From the NCBI GenBank assembly GCA_937896295.1, contig CALBME010000025.1, positions 1 through 27,881 on the forward strand: a stretch of 27,881 nucleotides of DNA. The letters run 5' to 3'. A program made the position numbers and the translations under genes. Source of the stretch: an uncultured Micavibrio sp. (GTDB lineage: Bacteria > Pseudomonadota > Alphaproteobacteria > Micavibrionales > UBA1664). Under the pieces are notes generated by a model. The model saw nothing but the letters and a program-made list of their open reading frames with translations. It was not told the origin of the DNA and searched no databases. Every line of letters begins with the position of its first letter. The stretch's first letter is position 1. Shown here one piece after another: positions 14,866-25,471 of the stretch.

Positions 14866-16171
14866 AGCCCAGCATCACGTCGATCAGCATTTTGACGTTC
14901 AGGCCCACGATGACCGCACTGGCGGCCGCGGCCAGCACCGTCTGCCACATCGGCGCGGTGAAATTGCCCATCATCTGCTTGCGCGCGGTAATCCAGACCA
15001 GCGGAATGACCGCAAAGGGCAATTGCAGCGACAAAATCACCTGGCTCATGACCAGAAGTTTCGTGGTGCCTTCCGCCCCGTAATACACAACGGCCAGCAT
15101 GGCGGGCACGATGGCGATGGCACGGGTCACAAGGCGCCGTACCGCCGGTTTCAGGCGGATATTGATGAACCCTTCCATGACGACCTGTCCGGCCAGGGTG
15201 GCGGTCACGGTGGAATTGATGCCACAGCATAAAAGCGCCACGGCAAACAGGGTTGCGGCCATGTCCGACCCCAGCAGCGGGTTGAGCATGTTGGACGCCT
15301 GGCTTAAGTTCCCGACATCCGTATGACCGTTGGCGTGGAATGTGGCCGCCGCCAGGATCAGGATCGACGCATTCACGAACAGCGCCAGCATCAGCGCGAT
15401 GGATGAATCCCACGTCGCATATTTCATCGCCTGCCGCTTGGCCTCCGGCGTGTCCTCCACCGCGCGGGTCTGGACCACGGCGGAATGCAGGTAAAGATTA
15501 TGCGGCATGACCGTCGCCCCCAGAATGCCGAGCGCGACATACAGCATGTCGGGATGACTTACGATATCGGGGTTGGGGACGAAACCGTTGATCAGCGCGG
15601 CGATCTCCGGCTGCGCCATGGCGATCTGCACGCCGAAACAGGCGGCAATGATCAGAAGAAGGCCGATGATGAATGCCTCGATCCAGCGGAAACCGATGCG
15701 TTGCAGGGCAAGCACCAGAAAAACATCCAGCGCGGTCAACGCCACACCGATGCCGAGCGGTATGCCGAATAGCAGTTGCAGGCCGATGGCGGTGCCGATG
15801 ATTTCGGCAAGGTCGGTCGCGCAGATGGCGATTTCAGCCAGAACCCACAACACGAAGGCAACCGGTTTGGGGAAGGCGCGCCGGCATGCCTGCGCAAGGT
15901 CCTCGCCCGCGCCGATGCCCAGCCGGACGCACAGCGACTGCAACAGAATGGCGATCAGGTTGGAAATCAGCGCGACGGATAAAAGCGTGTAGCCGAATGC
16001 CGAGCCGCCGGCCAGCGCCGTGGCCCAGTTGCCGGGGTCCATGTACCCCGTCGCCACCAGATAGCCGGGACCGGCAAAACTTAAGGCGCGCCGCCAGAAC
16101 GACCCCTTGGAAACAGGGACGGAGGCATGGACTTCCGATAAAGACCGGTCAAAAGGCGATCGCTGGTACAT
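14864..16171 (-). CDS. mntH: Nramp family divalent metal (manganese) transporter MntH
   Basis: MntH imports Mn2+ (and Fe2+) with protons through the inner membrane. The 435-residue protein has about eleven membrane helices. Both metal-binding signatures are present: D-P-G-N in helix 1 (D45-N48, in GYMDPGNWATAL) and M-P-H in helix 6 (M222-H224, in GATVMPHNLYLHS). I prefer ATG 16171; a TTG at 16207 would add 12 residues, and neither has a clear ribosome site. On the minus strand it follows the three small genes closely (39 bp, or 2 bp with the TTG start), so it may be transcribed with them. I found no convincing Mur/Fur or MntR operator. Confidence 0.95.
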   Translation of the reverse strand: MYQRSPFDRSLSEVHASVPVSKGSFWRRALSFAGPGYLVATGYMDPGNWATALAGGSAFGYTLLSVALISNLIAILLQSLCVRLGIGAGEDLAQACRRAFPKPVAFVLWVLAEIAICATDLAEIIGTAIGLQLLFGIPLGIGVALTALDVFLVLALQRIGFRWIEAFIIGLLLIIAACFGVQIAMAQPEIAALINGFVPNPDIVSHPDMLYVALGILGATVMPHNLYLHSAVVQTRAVEDTPEAKRQAMKYATWDSSIALMLALFVNASILILAAATFHANGHTDVGNLSQASNMLNPLLGSDMAATLFAVALLCCGINSTVTATLAGQVVMEGFINIRLKPAVRRLVTRAIAIVPAMLAVVYYGAEGTTKLLVMSQVILSLQLPFAVIPLVWITARKQMMGNFTAPMWQTVLAAAASAVIVGLNVKMLIDVMLG

Positions 16172-16209
16172 GAACCATAGTTCAGCACGCGCGACCCCAA
16201 ATGACAATA

Positions 16210-16518
16210 TTACTTGGAAATACCGGCATTTCGGGGTGAATCAGACCGGTGCAGCAGGTTTTCGTCGTCCAGCTCCTGCGACGCGCCGTGCGCCCAGAAT
16301 TTCTGGTCCGATGGCAGGCCGTCCTCGATCTGGCCCAGCGCATGGTTTACTTCCGTAACATTGCGGTAGGACTGTTCCGGCAAACGGGCCAGCAGCTTCA
16401 GCGTGGTGCGTGCTGCACCGTTCATTTCCGCCTGTTGCAGAAGGGTGGTGGCATCGGCCGGGTAATGGACGCCCTGAACGGCTTCCATGATATTCGGCAG
16501 GGGGGCTGAATGTGCCAT
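16210..16518 (-). CDS. DUF2795-like small protein A
   Basis: The 102-residue protein resembles DUF2795 (PF11387) over about residues 10-65: IMEAVQGVHYPADATTLL, a helix with NGAARTTLKLLARLP, and a YRNVTEVNHAL end. The family pattern is 'aL-x-G-v-x-yPA...L...A...L..LP...Y.s..dV..al'. Members are small helical proteins of unknown function. A GAGGAG just upstream of ATG 16518 sets the start. The tail is polar and probably disordered. It is the third gene of a small operon and directly precedes mntH. Confidence 0.75.
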   Translation of the reverse strand: MAHSAPLPNIMEAVQGVHYPADATTLLQQAEMNGAARTTLKLLARLPEQSYRNVTEVNHALGQIEDGLPSDQKFWAHGASQELDDENLLHRSDSPRNAGISK

Positions 16519-16530
16519 ATGCAATCTCCT

Positions 16531-16722
16531 CTATACGGGAATGGTCTGATGATGATCGCCGCGATCGGTGTATTGCGGTCTGGATGTGCGGTTATCACTG
16601 GCTGACCCTTCCACTTTCTCAGGGATCAGTTTTTCTTCCCCGCCCGTCGGCATCACGGCACCGGGCAGGGGGTTGTTCATCTGGTCGGCATAGCCGGGGT
16701 CGGTGGGTTTCATGCGGCTCAT
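16531..16722 (-). CDS. Small polar protein, 63 residues
   Basis: The ATG overlaps the stop of the preceding DUF2795-like gene (ATGA), and AAGGAG lies about eight bases upstream, so translation is well supported. The product is rich in Pro, Asp, Gly and charged residues with no hydrophobic core or membrane helix, and is probably disordered. No family recognised. It lies between two DUF2795-like genes, 12 bp before the second. Confidence 0.65.
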   Translation of the reverse strand: MSRMKPTDPGYADQMNNPLPGAVMPTGGEEKLIPEKVEGSASDNRTSRPQYTDRGDHHQTIPV

Positions 16723-17072
16723 GCGGCATCTCCTTCCGTTTCACCATGACCGGACCTTGCCCAGTTTTTCAACTGGTGGCCTGTGCGGGAAATGTTGACA
16801 TCGTCTGCCGCATCCGGTGTCCGGCGCACTTCGCTTAAATCCTCGGATGAATAGATGTTTTCCTCGCCCTCTTCGGTCGCAAGAATGTTGAGGTGGCGGT
16901 TCACATCCTGAATGCTTAGGTATTCGCGGTCCGGCATGGCCTGGATCTGGTCCAGTACCTCTTCTGATGCGTCGTTATCTTCGGCATAGGCGATCAGCTC
17001 CGGCAGGGTTGCGGGAAAATCCGCACCGTCCAGAACTTCCAGAATGTTTACGGGATGCACAAAATCGGCCAT
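16719..17072 (-). CDS. DUF2795-like small protein B
   Basis: The 117-residue protein carries a DUF2795-like region at about residues 8-60: ILEVLDGADFPATLPELI, a helix with NDASEEVLDQIQAMPDREY, then SIQDVNRHL. The PDREY and DV positions match the family better than those of paralog A. The remaining half is acidic and polar (EEGEENIYSSEDLSEVRR), likely disordered. AAGGAG seven bases before ATG 17072 decides the start against a longer frame from 17105. It is the first gene of the three-gene unit that ends just before mntH. Confidence 0.78.
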   Translation of the reverse strand: MADFVHPVNILEVLDGADFPATLPELIAYAEDNDASEEVLDQIQAMPDREYLSIQDVNRHLNILATEEGEENIYSSEDLSEVRRTPDAADDVNISRTGHQLKNWARSGHGETEGDAA

Positions 17073-17100
17073 GGCAGGACTCCTTATATGGGGTTTCCTG

Positions 17101-17126
17101 ACCAACGCTGCTCCATCGCGTTTGGT
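17101..17126 (-). other. Possible leader hairpin upstream of the DUF2795 operon
   Basis: ACCAACGC (17101-17108) and GCGTTTGGT (17118-17126) are complementary with one bulged base and enclose a 9-base loop. The structure lies 29 bases before the start of DUF2795-like protein B on that strand, without a T-run after it. It could be a leader structure or chance. Confidence 0.25.
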
Positions 17127-17159
17127 TCAATAAAAAGAAGGGTGAAAAACCCCCTGATT

Positions 17160-17555
17160 TCAAAGGTATGGGGTGTTTGTGGGAAGAAAGGCTTTTATCT
17201 CATCCTCGGCATAGCCAAGAATGCGGCCTTCCATGATCTCATCCGAATGATCGACATTTTCACCATTGTAAAAACGGTCTTTCAGCCACAGCAGGAAGTG
17301 TGCGCGCCACTCTTCGTTTCTGGCTGTAAAACAGACATAGCGAATGACGTGGCTGCCGCTTTTGTAATCCTTGGCAAAGCGTAAGAACCGGCCTGACGCG
17401 ACATGGGGTGCGAAAGCCTGCTCGGGAATGATCTTCTCCGGAATAACGCCGGATGCAGGAAGCGCGTCATGAAAAATGGCGCACAGCTTGACCCCGGTCA
17501 GCATCAATTCAAGCTCGCGCCCCTGATGCGGACCGATGCCAAGATGAAGCGACAT
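17160..17555 (-). CDS. Hypothetical protein coupled to alaS, 131 residues
   Basis: No family recognised with confidence. The ATG lies two bases after the alaS stop, so translation is probably coupled to alaS. The protein starts MSLHLGIGPHQGRELELML, then has a strand-like VKLCAIFHD, a segment with several aromatics, EEWRAHFLLWLKDRFYNG in the second half, and an acidic C-terminal region (MEGRILGYAEDEIKAFL). No signal peptide or membrane segment is seen. It is the last gene of its transcription unit; between it and the DUF2795 operon there are only 87 bp, containing a T-rich stretch on the minus strand that could aid termination. Confidence 0.72.
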   Translation of the reverse strand: MSLHLGIGPHQGRELELMLTGVKLCAIFHDALPASGVIPEKIIPEQAFAPHVASGRFLRFAKDYKSGSHVIRYVCFTARNEEWRAHFLLWLKDRFYNGENVDHSDEIMEGRILGYAEDEIKAFLPTNTPYL

Positions 17556-17557
17556 GA

Positions 17558-20221
<2,664 letters not shown>

Positions 20222-20281
20222 AGATAATCACCTTATAAGACTGATTTTGAACCCATTATTAGTGGCAAGGGGTGGGCGGAA

Positions 20282-21046
20282 ATGCAAGAGACAATCAGCT
20301 TCATGAACAGGCTTGCGGATGCCTCGGGCGATCTGATCCGCCGCTATTTCCGCAACGACTATCAGACCGACGACAAGGCCCGGCACGACCCAGTCACGGA
20401 AGCCGACCGCGCGACGGAAACCCTGCTCCGGGACATGATCCTGGCACAGTACCCCGATGACGGCATACAGGGGGAGGAATTCGGCATCACCGAAGGCGCA
20501 TCGGGCCGCGTCTGGGTCATCGATCCGATCGACGGTACCCGCGCCTTTGCGGTCGGCCGGGCAACGTTTGCGACCCTGATCGCCCTGTGCGTGGATGGGC
20601 AGCCCGTGCTGGGCTGCATCGACCAGCCCATCATGCGCGACCGCTGGATCGGTGCTGCCGGCATGACCACCCATAACGGCCAGATCTGCCGCACGCGGCC
20701 CTGCGCGGGCGCGCCCGCCCTCGTGACCACCGCGCCGGGCATGTTCGTGACCCCGCGGGAAAAGGCGGCGATCGCCGCGATGGAGGCGCAGGCCCGTTTC
20801 ACCGCCTATGGCGGCGACTCATATGCCTACGGGCTGCTATCGTCCGGGTTTTGCGACGCGGTGGTGGAGGCGCATTTAAAAGCCCATGACGTAATGGCTG
20901 TCATTCCGGTGATCCAGGGGGCCGGCGGCGTCATCACCGACTGGTCGGGCCGTGTGCCGACCCTTGCGCACTGTTCGGGTGAAACGCTGGCCTGCGGCGA
21001 CGCAGGCGAACATCAGCGCCTGCTGTCGCTGCTCTCTGTCGCCTGA
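20282..21046 (+). CDS. hisN: Inositol monophosphatase family protein, probably histidinol-phosphatase
   Basis: The 254-residue protein belongs to the Mg2+-dependent, Li+-sensitive phosphatase family. The metal-binding motifs are complete: PVTEADRATE (with the Asp), GEEFG (Glu pair), WVIDPIDGTRAF (two Asp), and the late HDVMAVIPVIQGAGG with the last Asp. Among family members the compact length and the HDVMAVIPVI-x-GAGG ending are typical of HisN-type histidinol-phosphatases, which do the eighth step of histidine synthesis. Inositol monophosphatase activity cannot be excluded. GGGCGGA precedes the ATG. The 3' end overlaps the convergent transglycosylase gene by 34 bp. Confidence 0.88.
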   Translation: MQETISFMNRLADASGDLIRRYFRNDYQTDDKARHDPVTEADRATETLLRDMILAQYPDDGIQGEEFGITEGASGRVWVIDPIDGTRAFAVGRATFATLIALCVDGQPVLGCIDQPIMRDRWIGAAGMTTHNGQICRTRPCAGAPALVTTAPGMFVTPREKAAIAAMEAQARFTAYGGDSYAYGLLSSGFCDAVVEAHLKAHDVMAVIPVIQGAGGVITDWSGRVPTLAHCSGETLACGDAGEHQRLLSLLSVA

Positions 21047-22734
21047 CCCAGCACGATCGCGGTGGACCCGCGGTTGCTGGCCGGGATGTATTGCGCATGC
21101 TGGCCGGCTGCAACGTTGTCGAGCGAGGCGACGCCGCGCGCCGCCCCCGGACCCATCCGCAGGGAATAGATCCAGTAATTGGCCATTACGCGCTGGACAT
21201 AGGCGCGCGTCTCCGAAAACGGGACCAGTTCAATGAACAAAAGCGGGTCGCTGACATCGGCAAAACGGTCTTTCCAGATCGCCAGGTTGCCCGGGCCCGC
21301 ATTGTAGGCGATCGCCGCCTCGAACAGGTTTCCATTCGTTCGATCAAGCAGTTCTTCCAGGTATTTCTGTCCCAGCATCATCGATGTTTCGGGGTTGGTC
21401 AGCTGTTCGCGCTTGGTCGCGCGGTCGACCGCCAGCGCCGTGCGCGGCATCAATTGCAACAGGCCGGCGGCCCCGGAATCCTTGTTCACGGCGGCGGGCT
21501 TGAAGCGGGATTCCTGTCTTATAAAGGCGTTGATCAGCGCGGGGTCGAGGCGGTAGCCGTCTTTGGGCTGCCACGGGGCGATCGGGTATAGGGCGGTATC
21601 GACGCTGCCGCCCGCCGGATGTTCCAGCAGGGCCGCGATCTGGATGGCAGCATCGGGTTTCAGCGCCGCGACGGCCAGCGCGGCCAGCGCCTCCCGCCAT
21701 TGCTTGGCGGCCTTTTCATCCAGCAGGGCCAGTTCCAGCCGCGCCATGTCCATCTGGCCGGTCTGCGCCAGTTTCAGGGCCCGCACCGCGCCGGGGTAAC
21801 GGGCCAGCGTCTTGAGATGGGCGGTCGAAAACGCCGGGACCGACCAGTTGAATTCAAACTTGGCGCCAAGGGCGCGCGTGGAAATCAGACCATAAAAGCT
21901 GCGCGGGTGTTTGGCCGATTCCCGCAGCCAGGCGCTGACATCGTTGTAATGGCCGGTGCGCATCATCGCGCGCGCCGTCCAGTAGGCGGCGGCGGACCGC
22001 ATATAGGCGTTCGCATATGGCGACCGCGGCACCCACGCGAAATAAAGTCCCGCGCGCTGGTGTTCGCCCAGCATCCAGCTGGCAAGACCTGCATTCCATG
22101 CCGCCTCGGGCACGATGACCCCGGCGATCTGCAGGGCCGTGTGGTTCAGCGCCAGCGCCATGCGCGGTTCGTTGTTGTAAAGATACGCAGCCCCCAGCAT
22201 GGCCCACAGCTTGGCGGCCTCGATCCGGTCGACCGTGCCGTTGGCGGACGCGCGGGCGATCACGCCGCCGGCCTGTTTGATGTCGTTGGTACGGATCAGC
22301 AGTGCCACGGACAGCGCGATGTTATCGGCGGCATCCTGTTGTTTCGGGGTGCGCGGGAGGAGGGTGCGATAGACACGGGGGCGTTCCGCCACCGTTGGCG
22401 GCAGCCACACCGACCCGGGCACATTCTTTTTCATCCGCGCCCAGTCCAGCAGCGACGGATCGCCCAGCTGTTTACCCAGCGATGCAACACTGGCGTGATC
22501 GCCCCGGCGCTGGGCGGCGAAGATTTTGCGATAGGTGGCAATGTCACGATCGGACAGGCGCAGATGTGTCAGCGCCGATGGCGGCACGGCCGCCTGATCG
22601 ATGGTGCGTCCCGCTTCCATGGCCACACCGTCGCCCGGCACGGTCGTGTGTGCGCGGACCGGACCTGAAAGACCGATCGCAAGGCACAGCGTGACGGCGA
22701 CGATTCCCGTCTTTGTGAGCGATTTCAAAATCAT
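21013..22734 (-). CDS. Soluble lytic murein transglycosylase
   Basis: Lytic transglycosylases cleave peptidoglycan between MurNAc and GlcNAc in the periplasm. The 573-residue protein begins with a signal peptide (KSLTKTG, then IVAVTLCLAIGLSG, and VRA-H near 28). Residues about 50-390 are helical repeats of the superhelical U domain type. The C-terminal SLT domain (about 400-545) has the catalytic Glu408 in RQESRFKP, then SGAAGLLQLMP, and AIAYNAGPGNL. Length is slightly short for Slt70-type enzymes. The start codon has no clear Shine-Dalgarno sequence. It converges with hisN (34-bp overlap), and its upstream region carries two adjacent GAGTC sites. Confidence 0.93.
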   Translation of the reverse strand: MILKSLTKTGIVAVTLCLAIGLSGPVRAHTTVPGDGVAMEAGRTIDQAAVPPSALTHLRLSDRDIATYRKIFAAQRRGDHASVASLGKQLGDPSLLDWARMKKNVPGSVWLPPTVAERPRVYRTLLPRTPKQQDAADNIALSVALLIRTNDIKQAGGVIARASANGTVDRIEAAKLWAMLGAAYLYNNEPRMALALNHTALQIAGVIVPEAAWNAGLASWMLGEHQRAGLYFAWVPRSPYANAYMRSAAAYWTARAMMRTGHYNDVSAWLRESAKHPRSFYGLISTRALGAKFEFNWSVPAFSTAHLKTLARYPGAVRALKLAQTGQMDMARLELALLDEKAAKQWREALAALAVAALKPDAAIQIAALLEHPAGGSVDTALYPIAPWQPKDGYRLDPALINAFIRQESRFKPAAVNKDSGAAGLLQLMPRTALAVDRATKREQLTNPETSMMLGQKYLEELLDRTNGNLFEAAIAYNAGPGNLAIWKDRFADVSDPLLFIELVPFSETRAYVQRVMANYWIYSLRMGPGAARGVASLDNVAAGQHAQYIPASNRGSTAIVLGQATESSDSRR

Positions 22735-22766
22735 AAGCTAAATCGGATTAGACCCTAAAACGCCAA

Positions 22767-22776
22767 GAGTCGAGTC
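22767..22776. promoter_or_regulatory. Two tandem GANTC (CcrM-type) sites upstream of the transglycosylase
   Basis: GAGTCGAGTC holds two adjacent GANTC sequences, the target of the cell-cycle methyltransferase CcrM in alphaproteobacteria, 33-42 bases before the transglycosylase start. In this group promoter GANTC sites can make transcription depend on the replication-linked methylation state. No clear sigma-70 boxes were found in the rest of the 178-bp gap (22735-22912). Confidence 0.4.
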
Positions 22777-22829
22777 ATCCTGACAAGATTTGACATAAGA
22801 GAAAAATTTTATTTCGTGCCGATACGGGG

Positions 22830-22877
22830 AAAAAACCAACCTGTTGATCTGAAATGCCTAAGACACTGATACAGGTT
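22830..22877 (-). terminator. Candidate terminator downstream of uracil-DNA glycosylase
   Basis: On the minus strand AACCTGT and ACAGGTT form a 7-bp stem around a long 26-base loop, followed by GG and six T's (plus-strand A-run 22830-22835). It is placed 36 bp after the glycosylase stop. The long loop lowers confidence. Confidence 0.45.
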
Positions 22878-22912
22878 CGCAGGGCATCACCTTGGAAGCC
22901 CAGCGCTTTTGG

Positions 22913-23767
22913 TCAGCCCAGCGCTGCCTGCAGCATCAGCAGGTCCTGCCACGCCTTGCGCTTCTGCACCGGCGTCCGCAACAGGAAGGACGGGTGATAG
23001 GTGGGCATCGCCCGTATGGCGGTCTGCGGCGCGGGCAGCCCGTCCGCAATGCCGGGCGTGATGAACTGGTAGTCGTGGAATTTGCCGCGCAGCTTGCTGA
23101 TCGACTGGTCGCTGTTCAAAAGCCCCTTGGCTGCGACGGCCCCGGCCAGCACCAGGTATTGCGGACGCACGATGGCGATATGACGCTCGATGAAGGGCAG
23201 GGCCAGCGCGATTTCAGAGTCGGTCGGGGTGCGGTTGCCGGGCGGGCGCCAGTTCAGAATGTTACTTATATATAGGGAGTCTTTGGCATCGGGCGCCTTG
23301 CGGTTCAGGGCGATGCAGTCGAACATCCGGTCCAGCAACTGGCCCGATACCCCGACAAAGGGCAGCCCCTGGCGGTCCTCATCCGCCCCGGGCGCTTCGC
23401 CCACCACCATCACCCGCGCGGACGGGTTCCCGTCGGCAAAGACAAGGTTGGTGGCCGTGCGTTTGACCTCAAGCCCGTCATAGGCGCGAATCGCCTCGCG
23501 CAGGGATTCAAGGCTGGTACACGCACGGGCCGCATCGATCGCCGCCTGTTTCTGCGTTGCAAAACTGCCCGATACCGGTGCCGCCGGCATGACGCTCCGG
23601 GGCAGGGCCGGGATCATGGCGTCTGCCGGGGCCGGATGATTGGCGGCGGGCGGCTGGTTTATGGGCGCTTCCGGGCGGGCCATGCGGTTAACGGGATGAT
23701 CGCCAACCGGGACATCAACCCCATTGTCGATATGCCATTGCAACGCGTCTGCGAACGGATGTCCCAT
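22913..23767 (-). CDS. Uracil-DNA glycosylase, family 4-like, lacking Fe-S cysteines
   Basis: The enzyme removes uracil from DNA to start base excision repair. The 284-residue protein has the family 4 motif A GEAPGADEDRQG (G123 onward), GLPFVG-x-SGQLLDRM, the NILNWRPPGNRTPT segment, and the motif B region PTYHPSFLLR (His258). The N-terminus (ALQWHIDNGVDVPVG) fits alphaproteobacterial homologues and supports ATG 23767. A Pro/Ala-rich linker (about 30-70) follows. Oddity: family 4 enzymes hold a 4Fe-4S cluster with four Cys, but here the corresponding places read DGLEVKRTATN, NWRPPGNR (Trp173) and ALALPFIERH. The whole protein has only two Cys. It is divergent from the ETF-QO gene (63 bp between starts). 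Confidence 0.92.
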   Translation of the reverse strand: MGHPFADALQWHIDNGVDVPVGDHPVNRMARPEAPINQPPAANHPAPADAMIPALPRSVMPAAPVSGSFATQKQAAIDAARACTSLESLREAIRAYDGLEVKRTATNLVFADGNPSARVMVVGEAPGADEDRQGLPFVGVSGQLLDRMFDCIALNRKAPDAKDSLYISNILNWRPPGNRTPTDSEIALALPFIERHIAIVRPQYLVLAGAVAAKGLLNSDQSISKLRGKFHDYQFITPGIADGLPAPQTAIRAMPTYHPSFLLRTPVQKRKAWQDLLMLQAALG

Positions 23768-23830
23768 GCTCTTTTAATGATCTCAAGTGAATGCCATAGT
23801 CGTAACAGACGAATCCTGAAAGTTCAAAGC

Positions 23831-25432
23831 ATGTCCGACCCCATCCGCCCCGACCGTGCTGTCATGGAATATGACGTGGTGATCGTGGGTGCCGGCCCCG
23901 CCGGCCTCGCCGCCGCCATCCATCTGAAACAGCTCGACCCCGGCCGCAATGTCTGTGTCCTTGAAAAAGGCTCGGAAGTGGGTGCGCACCTGCTGTCCGG
24001 TGCGGTCTTCGAACCCCGGTCCCTGAACGAACTTTTCCCCGACTGGAAAGACCGCGGCGCGCCCCTGGTCACCCCCGCGACCGAGGACCATTTCGTGTTT
24101 CTGACCGAAAAGGCGGCCATCACCCTGCCGACCCCGCCACAGATGCACAACAAGGGCAACTACATCATCAGTCTCGGCGAACTCGGACGCTGGCTGGCGA
24201 AGGAGGCCGAGGCGCTGGGCGTTGAAATCTATCCCGGCTTTGCCGTGGCCGAAATGCTGTACGTGAACGATGTCTGCATCGGCGTTGCCACCGGCGATAT
24301 GGGCATCGGCAAGGACGGCGAACACACCGCCCAGTATCAGCCCGGCATGGAACTGCATGCAGGCATCACCATTCTGGCGGAAGGCTGCCACGGTTCACTC
24401 ACCAAGACCGTGATAGAGAAATACGGTCTGCGCAAAGACAGGTCGCCGCAGACCTATGCGCTGGGCGTAAAGGAAATCTGGGAAATCGATCCTGCAAAAC
24501 ACAAAACCGGCAAATGCATCCATACGCTGGGCTGGCCGCTGGACGCGTCCACCTATGGCGGTTCGTGGATGTATCACATGGCCGACAACAAGGTTTCGAT
24601 CGGCTTTGTCACTGGTCTTGATTACCGCAATCCCTATCTGTCTCCGTTCGAGGAGATGCAGCGATTCAAAACCCATCCTGCCATCCGCGCCTATCTGGAG
24701 GGGGGTAAGCGTCTGGCCTATGGCGCGCGCGCTTTGTCCGAAGGCGGCCTGCAGTCGATGCCAAAGCTGACCTTCCCCGGCGGCATGCTGGTGGGCGATG
24801 CGGCAGGGTTCCTGAATGTGCCGAAAATCAAGGGCAACCACGCCGCGATCAAATCAGGCATGCTGGCGGCGCAGGCCATTCATACCGGCGCGGATTACGA
24901 ACGGCTTTTCCGCGACAGCTGGCTGTACAAGGAACTTTACAAGGTCCGCAACATCCGCCCCGGTTTCAATTACGGTATGGTGATCGGCCTGCTCAATGCA
25001 GCGTTTCAGACCATCGGCGGCTGGCTTCTGCCATTCACGTTTAAAAATCATGCCGATTACGCGCAGACCGGCAAGGCCGTCGATTACAAGCCTATCGCCT
25101 ACCCTAAACCGGATGGAAAGCTGACCTTCGACCGCCTGTCGTCCGTATTTATCTCCAACACCAACCATGAGGAAGACCAGCCTAGCCATCTGCGCCTGCG
25201 CGATCCGTCCATTCCGATTGGCGTGAACCTGCCCGTTTATGCCGAACCGGCGCAGCGTTACTGTCCCGCTGCCGTCTATGAAGTCGTCGACGAAGGCAAC
25301 GGCCAGAAAAGATTCCAGATCAACGCGCAGAACTGCGTCCACTGTAAAACATGCGACATTAAGGATCCGTCCCAGAACATCGTATGGACCGTTCCTCAGG
25401 GCGGCGGCGGCCCGAACTACGGCGCGATGTAA
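23831..25432 (+). CDS. Electron transfer flavoprotein-ubiquinone oxidoreductase
   Basis: ETF-QO passes electrons from reduced ETF (fatty acid and amino acid oxidation) to the quinone pool at the inner membrane. The 533-residue protein is full length: FAD-binding VVIVGAGPAGLAAAIHL at about 15-31, the family-specific HLLSGAVFEPRSL, the second FAD segment GGMLVGDAAGFLN-x-P-K-I-K-G-x-H, and the C-terminal 4Fe-4S ligands C478, C502, C505 and C508 (in YCPAAVYE and NCVHCKTCDIKDP). I chose ATG 23831; an upstream in-frame start at 23636 would run into the divergent glycosylase gene. ETF itself is not encoded in this window. A TPR gene follows 39 bp later. Confidence 0.97.
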   Translation: MSDPIRPDRAVMEYDVVIVGAGPAGLAAAIHLKQLDPGRNVCVLEKGSEVGAHLLSGAVFEPRSLNELFPDWKDRGAPLVTPATEDHFVFLTEKAAITLPTPPQMHNKGNYIISLGELGRWLAKEAEALGVEIYPGFAVAEMLYVNDVCIGVATGDMGIGKDGEHTAQYQPGMELHAGITILAEGCHGSLTKTVIEKYGLRKDRSPQTYALGVKEIWEIDPAKHKTGKCIHTLGWPLDASTYGGSWMYHMADNKVSIGFVTGLDYRNPYLSPFEEMQRFKTHPAIRAYLEGGKRLAYGARALSEGGLQSMPKLTFPGGMLVGDAAGFLNVPKIKGNHAAIKSGMLAAQAIHTGADYERLFRDSWLYKELYKVRNIRPGFNYGMVIGLLNAAFQTIGGWLLPFTFKNHADYAQTGKAVDYKPIAYPKPDGKLTFDRLSSVFISNTNHEEDQPSHLRLRDPSIPIGVNLPVYAEPAQRYCPAAVYEVVDEGNGQKRFQINAQNCVHCKTCDIKDPSQNIVWTVPQGGGGPNYGAM

Positions 25433-25471
25433 AAGAAACAGGTTATAACAAGATAAGTCAGAACGATAAAA

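Noticed and set aside
17130..17155. Terminator between the alaS-coupled gene and the DUF2795 operon
   Set aside because: On the minus strand a T-rich stretch exists, but the stem is only three G-C pairs, too weak to call as a hairpin terminator.
22735..22912. tRNA or small RNA gene in the gap before the transglycosylase
   Set aside because: No cloverleaf, no GTTCGA-type T-loop in place, no paired acceptor ends; only GANTC sites and a terminator-like hairpin were seen.
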